This document shows, in pieces, positions 34,735 through 46,425 of a DNA stretch of 64,000 bases (position 1 is the first letter of the stretch; each line of letters opens with the position of its first letter). The position numbers and the translations under genes are program-made. The notes below the pieces were generated by a model, which did no database searches, was not told where the DNA came from, and worked only from the letters and a program-made list of their open reading frames with translations. The stretch is from NCBI RefSeq assembly GCF_009727055.1, contig NC_052349.1, forward strand, positions 96,185,446 to 96,249,445. Direction: 5' to 3'. Source of the stretch: Benincasa hispida. Lineage: Eukaryota > Streptophyta > Magnoliopsida > Cucurbitales > Cucurbitaceae.

Positions 34735-34989
34735 AACACGCATGAACCTCACGGTGTGAACTCTTTAGGAACGTGAGAATTAAAATCAATATATCGTATA
34801 TTTGATTTTACTATGAACAACTTCCCCTATTCACCTTAATCTCGATTTATGCAAACACTTTCCGAATGGAGATCATTCTTAGGGTGACACGAAGTGTTGC
34901 ATGAATCTCGATGTGAATTCTTAGGGAGAGCTAAAAATAACATATCATATACGTTATTAATCTCCCACTAAAGTGTTCTAACAATATAT
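34735..34989 (-). repeat. copia leader between two solo LTRs
   Basis: Short stretch with the same leader phrases as 32440-32719 (ggtgtgaact, gggtgacacgaag, cttcccctattcacctt). Its identity shows that solo LTRs 2 and 3 both landed in the leader of one host element. Confidence 0.7.
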
Positions 34990-37002
34990 TGAAGGAACTC
35001 TAAACATAGAGAACTGAGCGGAAGCAAATCGTTCCAAATCTCATTGTGAAAAACATGAACATTTATAATTCAACAAAACAGTTATGCATTAAATCTAAAT
35101 TCCAACATGCTTCAAAAGGAAAATACAAGAGATCGAGTAAACATACCCTTGAAGAACCTTTTCTTCTAATACTTCCTCGATCCAACAGCAAAGCGTCCAA
35201 CAGCACGAACGTAACACAAGCAAACCAGTGAACAACACAAACTGTAAGATCCTTGATCACAATCGAGTAAACTCGATACTCGACTCTCGAATGCAAACTC
35301 GACACTACCACGGGGCTACCTTAGTATTCTCGGTGTGAGAATCCAAGAGGTGTGTGCTCTATATGGATTTGGTAGAGGGAAGGAGGAATTGGACGATCGA
35401 GTAAACAATCGAGTAAGTAGGAGAAGATAGAAGTCTATCGTTTAGATTTGGGTACTCGATCATTTAGCAGCGAGTAGCTAGGATCGTTTACTTTCTCAAA
35501 AGTTATCGTGTCACTCTTTTCTTTATGCGCGATCGATTATGAAAAAATGAAAATGATTTTCATTTTATTCATTAATTATCAAAAAATTGATTATAACTTC
35601 CCACTAATTTGGTTGTAAGGAGAAAAAACCGAAAAACAATTATCTCATAATTGATTTATAAATAAATATAATAACAATTTATCATATTATATTTATAACC
35701 TATAGTTTTGATATCACATCATATGTAATATATAAACCATAGTTCTTTTTCTCCTTTATGGCATTTAATATAAATCATATTTATATTAATTCCTTAAATC
35801 AATTAATGTATCAAATACATCAAATCAATTATATAACATATAATTTAATTAATTTAATTATATCATATATAATCAAATTCCCTCTTATTAATTTGAACAC
35901 TTCAAACTAACCCAAAAACTGATTCTTAACATGAATCCATTGAGCTACCAAGGGGACCTTATGGACATATAGCTTAAAGCTCCAATGGTACGTGAACAAC
36001 TTACTAAACTCTTAAATCATGATATCCACCATCCGTTAACTATCAGACACTCTACTAAAGATCAACAACAACACTCTTCGTACTACAGTTATATTTTTGT
36101 GTCCATTGGATATAACCAATCAACAATATGATGACTCTTCAAAATTGCTCGTACGTACAGTTGGGCCAATTTACCGTTTTTCCCCTATAGTTACATCTAA
36201 CTCCTTAAGTAGCACTAATTTCTCTAATGAACAATACATAGTCCCACTATGAGTAAACCCTTCTCGGGCCAAGAGAAGGTGTGGCGCCACATTGTTCAAG
36301 CCCCAGAATCAGCCCTTAAGGGAGTAATTTATCTACTAACCTCTACTTCGGGGAAGGAGTGAATCCCGTCTTGTGTAGCTGAGTTCCCAACTCCCTAATC
36401 AAACGAATCTCCAAAGTGGTAGGTTTGAGTTGACGATTTGGCCACTCGCACCCATGCAAATCAAAGGACCGCCCTCATAGGCAGGAGTTCACAACTCACT
36501 CAGGATTAATGTTATGTTACCTATGGTCATCCTAGTGAAATCAAAGTCTTTGTCATGAACGACGTTATATAACGAGACTAAACATTTCGTGGTCCAGTCT
36601 TATACAAACTCCTTTGTATAGAGCATCCTCGCTCGCATGTCTAATACATGAATGGTCAAGATCAGACCATTTGTAGCACTTTATAACACTTTTAACACCT
36701 ATAAAGCAGGTCACACTCGTAGCGTCACCAAGATAAGGTTTCCCTCCTTTATCCATATACTACAGACCATTTAGGTTATCACTTATAGCATGATCCACTT
36801 ATATATCTCTACATACATGCTTAAGTTACAACGATAACCAAGGATCTTAGTTTATTGGTTTGTGGTTAATGCAACTAAAATATCTCATATTTCATAGACA
36901 TAAGTGAATAAAATATCTTATATTATAAATCACCAAATGTTTGTTCATACAGATGTTTACAAACTACAGGACCCTACGAGATTTAGGGCATCAACCCCAA
37001 CA
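34990..37002 (-). mobile_element. solo LTR no. 3 (copia), duplication TATAT
   Basis: 2,013 bp on minus, TGTTGGGGTTGATGCCC to TTCCTTCA, with TATAT at both 34985-34989 and 37003-37007. The flanking sequence is copia leader with its own repeat (ttctaacaacatat). The AT-rich duplication could be chance in AT-rich DNA, but the ends coincide exactly with the LTR termini. Confidence 0.8.
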
Positions 37003-37769
37003 TATATCATATATGTTATTAAATTCCTACAGAAGTTTCTAACAACATATTATATATGTTATTAAACTCCCACTGAAGTGTTCTAACAATTGTTTGGGTA
37101 TATATTTTACTCAGGTTTGTTCTGGCTAATTAAACAACCTAAGTCTAGGTGTTTATCCAAGTATAACGTTTATATTTGGATTTAACCAACAATGTCTAGG
37201 TGATAAACCAGTTTTAAAACCTTATATCGCTCACCTGCGCTTATAAAACCAGTTAACAACGCTAAATTATTCGGCCATAATCCCCAGATAGGAGGTGTTT
37301 CATAGACCGTCAACTTAAATACCCCCAGCCTTAGACAGGATTATATACTGGTTTAGTTTATAACCCAAGTTTTATAAGATAACGACATGTTTTGACTATT
37401 TAAAACAAGTGGTTTACTTACGTGAGCATGGAGCTTATCTTTGTTATGGATTTTAAATGTCTAACCTAATTTTATAACAACGTATAAAATTTTAGATATG
37501 CTTTGTATCCATAACATATATCAGATATCTCATGATTTAATATATCACATATATTAAAACAATTGAAACCCTAAACATGCATACTATATATTATAACACC
37601 TTATAACATACTTTCAATGCATGAACATGCTTTCTATGGTGGGATTTTAAATCTATATGGCATACCATATGCACATATAAGACTTATATAATTATAACAT
37701 ACATTACATGTATAAATAATTAAACAACAGCTGATATGATTTAGTTTTGGCACTTTCAAGAAAACAAAG
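37003..37769. other. copia leader remnant and AT-rich sequence
   Basis: 37003-37090 repeats 'atatatgttattaaactccc' type leader phrases twice. The rest (to 37769) has no protein-like frame and no recognisable element. Confidence 0.5.
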
Positions 37770-38503
37770 TGTCACACCCCTCCTGAGCCTTTTCTTCTAG
37801 ACCCGAAAGGAGATGTGAAGACAGCACCCTTGTGATACCAACTGCCCAACTTCATAACATTCCACAGTAGCTACTAAATAAGAACTTAATTAATTTTTAA
37901 AGAGTAGTTACAAGGTTTGTACTATTATACAATATTAGCTTTAACAATTCTAATGACTTTTAAAGATAACCCCAATCTGGGTCTCGCACTGTGAGAGAGT
38001 AGCAGTTCTAGACCTTGGGTGGCTTTCCTCAGAACGTTCCGCTATCTGTTACCTGGGGGGAAGTAAAACATTGGAAAACGTGAGCTAAAAAGCCCAATGA
38101 GTGGTACCTTTTAAGAATAAATGAAAACAAGTTTGATTTAAGGAACATATTTGTGCGAAAACAATTTTCACATAAGATAACCATCACAATGAAGATGCAA
38201 CCCTCCCAGTCTGGTAACTGGATAACCTTGGCATGAACATGTATCCCCTTGGGTATTCCCGTGAATTCTTGATATGAATGATGTGGAAACAATTCCAGCA
38301 CCCTTATAGTCCTCCGAATGTGCACATGTCGACATTATCCCGCTAGACGTGTTGTAGGCACACCAACAATTCCCCAGGGTACAATCCCAGTTTCCAATGT
38401 AAATCACAATAACAATATATCATGGGTTTAAGTTAACCAATAAAATCGAAAAAAACACATCTCCCGAGCATGCCAATTTTCCAAACTTTACATATAATAT
38501 ATA

Positions 38504-38530
38504 TGTGTGTGTGTGTGTGTGAGTGTGTGT
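38504..38530. repeat. TG microsatellite
   Basis: About 13 TG units with one GA interruption. Confidence 0.9.
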
Positions 38531-39012
38531 AGAATTCAACATAACAAAATAATAAAAACCACTCATGGTCCTCCTGTTTATCCTTCAAGAATTTGCCTAG
38601 CATAGCTCCTGACAGGGATGCAGTGTTGGGCTGGACGTGCGCCTGGGCGATTGCGCGCGTAAGGTTGGCAGTAGGACGCGTGCAAATGTGCGCTAGATAT
38701 CCGTATTCCTTGCGTTAGGCATCCGCGTGCGCCTAGCGTGGAGCGTCTGTGCACTGGCGTGGACGTATGGGCAAGGCTGGGCGATGGGGCTGTTAGGCTC
38801 GCGCGCAAGCATGGGCATTAGGTGATGGGCGTTGCGCTATGCTATGTGTTCGACTCGGCCTTCAGCCTTCCAACGTCGATTCCTCTTTCTTCACAACTCT
38901 AACTCGAACGGCAGCCTAGAATCCATCACTTAACTTCTTTCTAGACACTCTCACATTAGAATCACTCAAAAGGCACGAGTAAATTATGAGAACTAAACTC
39001 CCCAATCTGCCC

Positions 39013-39020
39013 TATTTATA
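39013..39020 (-). promoter_or_regulatory. TATA box of the unknown LTR
   Basis: Minus strand reads TATAAATA in a GC-richer context, as in other LTRs of the window. Confidence 0.4.
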
Positions 39021-39451
39021 GGCATCCAAAACTCCCTTCTACTTGACACCTCCAGTTTCATTGCATATCTATATGCCCCTTCCTTAAGCTGTCAACGCCT
39101 TCCCTTGCCACCTTTGCTCTGAAGTGGCTTCATCTCCTTTAGCCAACACAAAGTCCCAACTTTGCATGCTTTCTCACGCCTCCACTTAGCCTTGGGTCAA
39201 TCCCAACTCTCCATTTTTCAGCCACATGTCCGGATGAGTTGCCAACTTAGCCTTGCTCTCCAAGACATAACTTGTCAATGCATACTCAACCAAATGACCG
39301 CATGCTCCCTTGATCACATGGTCTTGTCTTACTCTTGTCTCTTCCTTGGCCCTTACTAGTCTCAAGTCCATCACATGACCTCCTTTGGTCGTACTCTCTT
39401 TCCCCACGCATGGTTTTCCCTTAGCGCATGCCCCTCCTTGGCCAACGTATT

Positions 39452-40578
39452 TTTGGGGTTGATGCTCTATGGTCTCGTGTCCTGTAGTTTGTAAACAGTT
39501 TGTACAAATGCTTGTGTTATATAATATATGATATTTACTTCACATCTTGGTTTTGCTCAGTTGTATGTCTTATTTGTTTTACCACAAACAAATAAACATA
39601 AAATCATTGGTTATCTATATGTAACTTAAGCATGTATGTGATGACATACAAGTAGATCATGTCTTAAATGACAACCAAAATGGTCTATAGTATATGGATA
39701 TGGGAGGGAAACCTTATCCTGGTAACGCTATGGATGCGGCTCGCTTTATGAAATGGTCACAAGTGTTGTGACTTGTCACAGATGGTCTGATCTTGATCAT
39801 TCGTGTAGGGGACATACGAGCAGGGGCATCCTATACAAAGAGTTTATATAAGACCCCTGACCACGAAGTGTTAATGTCTCGTTATATAACACCGTTCATG
39901 ACAGAGACTTCATTTCACTAGGATGACCATAGGTAACATGACTTCAATCCTGAGTGAGTTGGGAACTCCTGCCATTGAGGGTGGTCCTTTGATTTGTATG
40001 GGTGCGAGTGGCCAAGTCGCCAATTCAAACCTACCATTTTAGGGATTCGTCTGATTTGGGAGCTGGGAACTCAGCTACACAAGATGGAATTCACTCCTTC
40101 CCCAAGGCAGAGGTAAATAGATAGATATCTCCTTTAAGGGCTGATTCTAGGGCTTGAACGATGTAGTGCCACACACCGTCCCTTGGCTCGAGAAGTGTTC
40201 ACACATAGTTGGACTATGTTGTATTGTTCATTAGAGGAATCAGTGGTACTTAAGAAGTGAGATGTAACTATAGGGGCAAAACGATAAATTGGCCTAATTG
40301 TACTTATGAGCATCTGTGAAGGGTCATTGTACTCATGATTGGTTATATCTGATTGACACATAAATATATCTGTGGTAAGAAGAGTCCAGTTGTTGGTCTT
40401 TAGTTGAATGTCTGGCAGTTAATGGATGGTAGATCTCGTGGCTAAAGACTTTAGTCAGCTATTCACGTATCGTTGGAGTTTTGAGTCACAGGTTCATAAG
40501 GTCCCCTAGGTAGCTTGGATAAAGTCGAGAATAAGTTTTCGAGTCAGTTTAAAATATTCAAATTGACAAGAAGGAGTT
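39452..40578 (+). repeat. copia LTR fragment on plus, first part
   Basis: Reads GGGGTTGATGCTCTATGG...GTAGTTTGTAAAC, then the family landmarks 'ccttatcctggtaacgctatggatgc', 'aactcctgccattgagggtgg' and 'aagatggaattcactcc' in the order seen in the solo LTRs at 34990-37002 and 51905-54084. It is interrupted at 40578 by another element and resumes at 42671. Confidence 0.75.
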
Positions 40579-41179
40579 AATGACACGCAGAAATGCATGT
40601 CATCTTAGGCCTTTTACTTAGAATTATGAAGGTTGTTAGGCAGAATATGCGGCAATCATGATAGGAATTCACGAGAAAATGAGCTTGCATCGATCAACAT
40701 GTTGAATCTCAGCTAACCTATTATTTTGCGTTATTATGTATTCAATGTTCTATTTTTGTAGCTAAAACAGGAAATAAACGTAAACGCGGAAACTAAACCA
40801 CCGCATAGACGACCGCTTGCGGAGAAACTCTCCATCGCAAAGGCAAACACATCGATCAACGCATAGATGTTGCGGTAATCAGCTGTATGCGTCCATCGCA
40901 TGAAAGTTGCGCTCGTCAGGCGATTGTAGTCATCGTGTAGAGTTGAGGTATTAAGCGAATGCAGTCATTGAATGATTGTGGCTACGCGACAACGCATACT
41001 AATGGGATCAATGCAGGGTTGGTGGAATGAACGCATCAACGCATCTACCTCGAGAAAAACCAAAAGATGATGCTGACATTTCACCTACCATGTCATTAGT
41101 AGTAGAGGTTCATAAAAGACTAACATGCCGAATGTCAGACTCAGAGTAGTCCAATTAATGCTGCCGGCAACCCAAGCTC

Positions 41180-41187
41180 TATAAATA
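41180..41187 (+). promoter_or_regulatory. TATA box of second-family LTR
   Basis: TATAAATA in the context AGCTCTATAAATAGAAGC, typical of a plant LTR promoter. The first adapter copy begins 36 bp downstream, where transcription would start. Confidence 0.6.
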
Positions 41188-41222
41188 GAAGCCGATGAGT
41201 GGAAATTCAAGTTATCCGGGGA

Positions 41223-41260
41223 CTGTCTCTTATACACATCTAGATGTGTATAAGAGACAG
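41223..41260. other. Nextera mate-pair junction adapter, copy 1 (assembly artefact)
   Basis: The Tn5 mosaic end CTGTCTCTTATACACATCT followed directly by its reverse complement AGATGTGTATAAGAGACAG, 38 bp exactly. This is the circularisation junction of the Illumina Nextera mate-pair library, a synthetic sequence, not plant DNA. Confidence 0.98.
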
Positions 41261-41337
41261 GATCAACGCATAGATGTTGCGGTAATCAGCTGTATGCGTC
41301 CATCGCATGAAACTTGTGCTATCAAGCGATTACGGTC
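41261..41337. other. 77-bp segment between adapters, position doubtful
   Basis: Repeats 40856-40931 (gatcaacgcatagatgttgc...) with several differences. Being enclosed by adapters, it comes from untrimmed mate-pair reads of another repeat copy and may not belong here. Confidence 0.85.
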
Positions 41338-41375
41338 CTGTCTCTTATACACATCTAGATGTGTATAAGAGACAG
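41338..41375. other. Nextera mate-pair junction adapter, copy 2 (assembly artefact)
   Basis: Same 38-bp palindrome as copy 1, 115 bp further on. The minus-strand open frame 41499-41263 translates it as SYTHLDVYKRQ, a peptide well known from contaminated predictions, so that frame is not a gene. Confidence 0.98.
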
Positions 41376-42670
41376 TCCTTGACGCACATCCGATGGAAGC
41401 AAGTCTTTGCTTCCAGCCGGTCATTCCATTTCCCTTTCTTTTCTTATATTGTATTGTATGACATTTTGTGATTAAGGAATTAATACAATTTGTTTTCAAT
41501 ACATTTCTCTATTCCTTCGACTCCATCTCCATCTTCTTGCTTAGCATCTTTACTTTCATTGTAACACTTAATGGGATTGCTTGGGTATCGCATATTAGTC
41601 ATGTGAATTAGGGATATGAAGTATGTAGCAACCCACCGAGAGGTGTGCGTTGCGCGAGTGTGTGAGTAATCTTATTTGCTTAGTGTGAAGCTGATGCAAT
41701 GCCTGTCTATAGGCTAATGCATTGCTTGTCTATGAGTAAAGTCAGCAACAATCAACTGCCCAGGAGGATAAGTGGTTGGTCGCATTAAGCAATGTATGCA
41801 TTGTTCACTAGAGATAAGAACAATCTTAGGTCAGCAAAGTTCATGCGGTTACCTTATCCTATGAGCGCATCATTCATCATTTAGGCATACTTGGGAGAGT
41901 AGTCTAAAACACAAATCTAAGACTCGAGAGAGCGAATTGGAATGCATAGACAAGAATGGGGATCTTAGAGATAAGCTATGTTTGCTTCACACAGCGTATG
42001 CACCCTACTGAATGGATTTGCATGCATCCAAGAAGTAGGATAAGGGGTTATGCAGTAGCCACGCTCATGCGGCGAGAGCTAGTGAGCTGGTTATGGAGGT
42101 CTAGGCAGGCATAGGCTTCTCGAAAATATCCCAGATACACCGCATACGTTCTAGAGTTAGGTTCACGTTTGTATAGCATGATTGCATGGTTTGCGTTGAC
42201 TAAGGTTGCCCTTGCGGTCACTCTTAAGGATTGGAATGAAATCATCTCCGCATTTTATCTATTTTCCCATACATTTATTTCATGTCAAGTGTTGTTGTAT
42301 CTCTACCTCTCATGCATATTCTCATTGCGTTGTCTGTTAGATAGGAGTAAGAGTAGGGTTTACTTAGCAGCCTCCCTTCCATTCTTTTATTTAAACTGCC
42401 GCATGCACATTACCACATACATATAGCTACAAATCCTTGTGTTCGACCTCGGATTACCCAAGAAACTTGCATTCGCGTTATACTTGGCGTGAGCGCAAGA
42501 AAACTTGTGACAGGACGCATGGTCATCGCATACATTTATTAACGCATAGTCATTCTAACGCATGACCATCGACGCATGACTATCAACACATATCTTAGGA
42601 ACATGTGTCACATACCGCGTCTAAGGGATTTTAGTTGTCGAGTAAAATTGACTTCTAATTTCCCATCACC

Positions 42671-42830
42671 AGGAGTTCGATTATATATGATATAATTGAA
42701 CTGGTTAATTATATATGATATAATTGATTAAATGTATGAGATACATTATTTTGGAGGAAAGATATAAGTGATCTCCTGAACAGTCGAGGGGAGACTGTGT
42801 GCTAAGTTCATCAAGCGTGAGTTCTAGTTA
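42671..42830 (+). repeat. copia LTR fragment on plus, second part
   Basis: Continues the LTR interrupted at 40578: 'gattatatatgatataattg' and 'gtatgagatacatta' match 52988-53030 of the solo LTR at 51905. The match fades after about 42830. Confidence 0.6.
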
Positions 42831-43490
42831 CGTCAAATTGGTAAAGTGTTTATGTTTTGCCAAAATTAATCTTATGATAGGGTAGATATGTGATTCCAAG
42901 CAACTTAACTTCATGTTAGAAGTAGGACCAACGCATGATGTTTAATGAATGGGAATTCCTATGTACGGTTCCCATGTTTAATGCATGTTAACATTTTCGA
43001 AAGACAATTTTAAATTGATTTAAGATAACTTGTTCTTAAGTTATAAAGCATGCGTTAGTGGTGATGTTAAGGCCTTAGTAATGTTAACCTATTATATTAG
43101 AGGATAGCATTGGTATTCTGAAGGGCATATGAGATGGATACTGAAGGTAGAGAAGGTATCCTAAGGGCATTTCAATATTATGTACGAAAGTTATACATGA
43201 GCTAAGCTTGGTGTCATGTCTCTAGTACAACATATTAATGAATGTGTTGCTTAAATGTATGATTAGCTCGATACTGAAGGACATAGAGAAGGTATTTGAG
43301 CAGCTCGATGCTGAAGGACATAGAGAAGGTATCTGAGTAGCCCAATACCGAAGGACTTCGTAGAACATTTTTGTGTTTCAATCGCGAATTAACTTGCGTT
43401 CTTTAAATTTTGCAGGATTATAATCAACGGAGAGAGAGAAAGAAACGTGAGAGTCATCCCACGTTTCTGTTAACTCCCTACGTGAGAGTT
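42831..43490. repeat. unassigned repeat DNA with a 45-bp tandem repeat
   Basis: 43263-43360 holds about two and a half units of 'agctcgatgctgaaggacat' plus 'agagaaggtatctgag', period about 45 bp. An inverted pair 'cgtgagagtcatcccacg' and 'ctacgtgagagttaac' lies at 43445-43495. No gene. Confidence 0.5.
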
Positions 43491-44090
43491 AACTTTTAGT
43501 TTTAAAATTAAATAAATTAATTTAATAAATAATTAATTAATGATTTTATTTAAATCATATTTAAATGAAATATCTCTCACATGACCTATAGTTTTAATTC
43601 AATTAATTTAATTAAGTCATTAAATTAAATTAAATTAAATTAAATTATATAATTATTTGATTCTCCCATTAAATAATTACTAAATTAAATATCAAATATT
43701 TAATTTAACCTACAAATGAATCATATTCAGTTAGATTTCTCTCATAACCTATAGTTTTAATGTGCATCAAATACACATTAATTTTAACCTATAGTTTTAA
43801 TATGAATCTAATTCATATTAAATTAATATTTTAACTCCTTCAAATATTTAATTCTCCCGTAAATTAATTTTGAATCATATCTAAAATTAAATTTATATTA
43901 TAAAGTGTAATTAAAATATAAACTTTATATTATAATGTATCATTATACATTATATTGTTTCCCTAAGTGAAATTGGACATTTCAAACTCTATTCAAGACA
44001 TAGTACCTCAATTTTTGTTAACATTTGAAAATATTATGTTTTGCTATATATCGCTTATGCACTACTAATGAATGAATGATTCAAGTTCTT
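43491..44090 (-). repeat. AT-rich LTR fragment
   Basis: Very AT-rich with a TTAAA pentamer run (43619-43646) and 'acctatagttttaat' repeated at 43586, 43747 and 43786. The end 'gtgaaattggacatttcaaac' resembles the minus-oriented copia LTRs at 33600 and 35880. Probably the 3' half of a copia LTR. Confidence 0.45.
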
Positions 44091-44109
44091 ATCCCCGGCA
44101 ACGGTGCCA
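44091..44109 (-). other. primer binding site, tRNA-Asp type
   Basis: Minus strand reads TGGCACCGTTGCCGGGGAT, one base from TGGCGCCGTTGCCGGGGAT, the primer site used by Athila/Tat-type Ty3/gypsy elements. It lies directly after the minus-oriented LTR. Confidence 0.85.
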
Positions 44110-45929
44110 AAAACTTGTAATATTAAATTTGTATTTTATCTTCATCTTTATCTAATGCGTTGCTTATGAATGAATATGAATATGGTGATGCTCTATGCGC
44201 TCAAGTGCTTTGTGATAAAGATATTGTTGCGATACTACAGTCTATGTGTATGCGTTGATGGTAATATGCTTCGTAGTATGCGATGATGTAGTGCGTGTCA
44301 CAAGTTTTCTTAAGCTGGAACCAAGTATGATTCCAACGCTAATTTATCAGAATGACCTGAGGTCGAACACAGGGATTGTTGTTGTTTAGATGCGATACTA
44401 ATGTGGTAAATGCGACCGATTTATCATAACGAATAAAGAATTGTTGGTTTGTGCAGAAAATGTAAATTTCTTTGTAAATAAAATGCGATAATAAAAATAA
44501 ATGACTAAACTACTAATGATACAGGGTGAGGACTGGCTGTGAAGTTGTACAAAAACATCTAATAAATGCGGTGGCAAGTCTTGTGAATGAATTAGAAAAA
44601 GAATGAGTTGAGGGAAAGGACATCGCAAGTTCGTCAATCCCGTTAAGGGCGCAACTAAGGTTCCGCTTTCCCTTGGCTTACACCTTTTAGTGATCGGCCG
44701 CATTCCCATACGTCTATGGTGAAACAAGGATGAACGTAATGAACGTGATTGTTTCCATTTCTAGAAATACTTCTCGCTTTAGTTAACGCTTCTTCCAACC
44801 TTCTCTCGACAGGCATAATGACATCTTCACTTCTGCTCTCACAGGTGAAGATGCCATCGAGCATGCTTTAGCTAAACTTAAATGATTACCTTAACAAGGA
44901 TTAACTCACTTGCTTAATCCTTCCTCTTTACCTAGGGGATTAGTGACATATGATGGAGAAAATGGATTACAAGTGTGTGGAAAAGAACAGAGAGATGATA
45001 ATGATTACGATAATGATATATAAATCTAAAGAACAGCGTTTGATACATGATAGTGAATGAAAGACTAAAGAAAGATGAACAAAGTAGATGAATGAAAGAA
45101 TAGAAACAAATACGGAAAGAGTGTCAACGTCTTGACACAGATCCCAATCGGAGACGTTGTGCTTGCCAGCGTGTGGATGAAATGGAGTGGAAAACTTCCC
45201 TCTCAGGCTTGCTTCCCAGGTAGAAGTGACCTCTTACATAGAGCTTCTTCTTTGGGAATGGAAAGAATTTCTTGCTCAGAGACTCACCTTTCAGCTTTGT
45301 CTCATCGTTCTCCTGGATTTTCTTTGTATTGTCTCTTCAGACTAGCCTCCTTTACAATGAATTCGAGGAAGTTATTTATAGACCTTGGCTCTCTGTATTA
45401 GTGATCCCACTTTGTAATTATGATAATTCTTGCCATGGCGTAGTGGAAAAGTTCGCTCTGCTCCACGATCAATTTTGTTAGAATCGTACAGCAAAAAAGT
45501 TATACACTTGTCAGAATGCTCCGCGAATGCGTTGCTCTTCACATCTTCGATCGATCGTCGCATGAGGTGTAGTTGTTTTGATCTCTTGTTGATCGTCGCA
45601 TGTAGTGGAAATGCGTTGAATCCATGATCGATCATCGCATGCGCTGTAATTGCATTGATTTTTTCGTTCTTGATCGATTGCCGCATGCTGTGTGAATGCG
45701 TTGTTCATTTTGTCCTTGAGCAATCAACGCATGGGTGGCCTATTTCCTACAAAACAAAGACTTTGACATTCCATTTCGCCATCGCAATGAGGTTAGTGGG
45801 TGTATTCACGACACTTTACAATTTTCATATTTCTAAGCCAATTTTATACTATCAACGCAACTTTTCCTTCTTTTTGCAGCATAATCTAAATAAAAGAGTA
45901 TAAATAACTTGTATTTCTACAAGTTATCA
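44110..45929 (-). repeat. second-family (Ty3/gypsy, Athila/Tat-like) LTR on minus
   Basis: About 1.82 kb. Starts TGATAACTTGTAG at 45929 next to a polypurine tract, has a TATA box on minus (45373-45380), the phrases 'gttcgacctcaggtcattc' and 'aaaacttgtgacacg' near its end, and the primer site directly after. It has a tract on one side and a primer site on the other. Confidence 0.8.
45373..45380 (-). promoter_or_regulatory. TATA box of the minus second-family LTR
   Basis: Minus strand TATAAATA, about 550 bp from the LTR start, the same relative place as in the LTR at 40579. Confidence 0.55.
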
Positions 45930-45945
45930 CACCCCCAAATTTAGG
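45930..45945 (-). other. polypurine tract
   Basis: Minus reads CCTAAATTTGGGGGTG directly before TGATAACTTG of the LTR, as in Athila/Tat-like elements. A second similar AAATTTGGGGGTGGGG lies at 46682-46697 in the same orientation. Confidence 0.75.
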
Positions 45946-46386
45946 TATATGCTTGTCCTCAAGCATATCTTCGACTAAGGCAAGTCCGCTCAACTCTTAT
46001 CCTAACTTTGCGTCGATCAGCTACTCCGAATGCTCGACCTCTATAAAAGTTCTCAACAACGCAAGTTCCTTCTATCCTTTAAAAATTCTTCACATGCTCT
46101 ACTTTATTCTCATCTAAAACAAACCTCTACCCAAAGTTCCTTTCTAGTTTTGAGAAGAATGTTTTACCTCTTCTTGCAAAAACAACGAAGTGCGTCTTTA
46201 TGCGGTGGCCTGGTTTGTGTCATCATATAGAGACTGTTGATCATGGTTACACTCTTCGTTTTGGCTTGCTCTCACAGGTGTCATGCGAGCATTCAACTTC
46301 GGTTGTGTACTAATCTCAACTTCAACTCTTGATCCTCAGCCAAGTTTTACTTTTGCTTGTTAGAGGAGTTGTCTCTTTTATCCTTA

Positions 46387-46425
<39 letters not shown>

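Larger units (their letters stand above)
37770..39450 (-). mobile_element. LTR-like segment, family unknown
   Basis: The plus strand opens with TGTCACACCCCTCC (an LTR reading leftward would end GGGTGTGACA), and a TATA box on minus (39013-39020) lies in the middle, followed on minus by a GC-rich stretch (38860-38580) resembling a transcribed leader. A TG microsatellite is at 38504-38530. No internal region or target duplication was identified; the right end is uncertain, abutting the next LTR near 39452. Confidence 0.4.
40579..42670 (+). mobile_element. second-family LTR (probably solo) inserted in the copia LTR
   Basis: 2,092 bp between two AGGAGTT copies (40572-40578 and 42671-42677). Starts with a hairpin (40581-40602), has a TATA box about 600 bp in (41180-41187) and near its end the phrases 'gttcgacctcggattaccca' and 'aaacttgtgacagg', both shared with the LTRs at 44110-45929 and 47185-48985. 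Repeated ACGCAT / CGCAT words run through it. The ends are not a clean TG/CA pair and the duplication would be longer than the usual 5 bp, so the boundaries are approximate. It contains the two adapter artefacts. Confidence 0.65.

Noticed and set aside
34985..37007. The solo LTR at 34990-37002 as the 5' LTR of the host copia element
   Set aside because: No primer site follows it and leader sequence lies on both sides with TATAT on each, which fits an insertion better.
38578..38808. GC-rich minus-strand frame of 76 codons
   Set aside because: Lies in the probable leader of an LTR downstream of a TATA box; Arg/Ala/Ser-rich with no motif.
41263..41499. Minus-strand open frame of 78 codons containing SYTHLDVYKRQ
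   Set aside because: The peptide is the translation of the synthetic Nextera junction adapter; the frame exists only because of assembly contamination.
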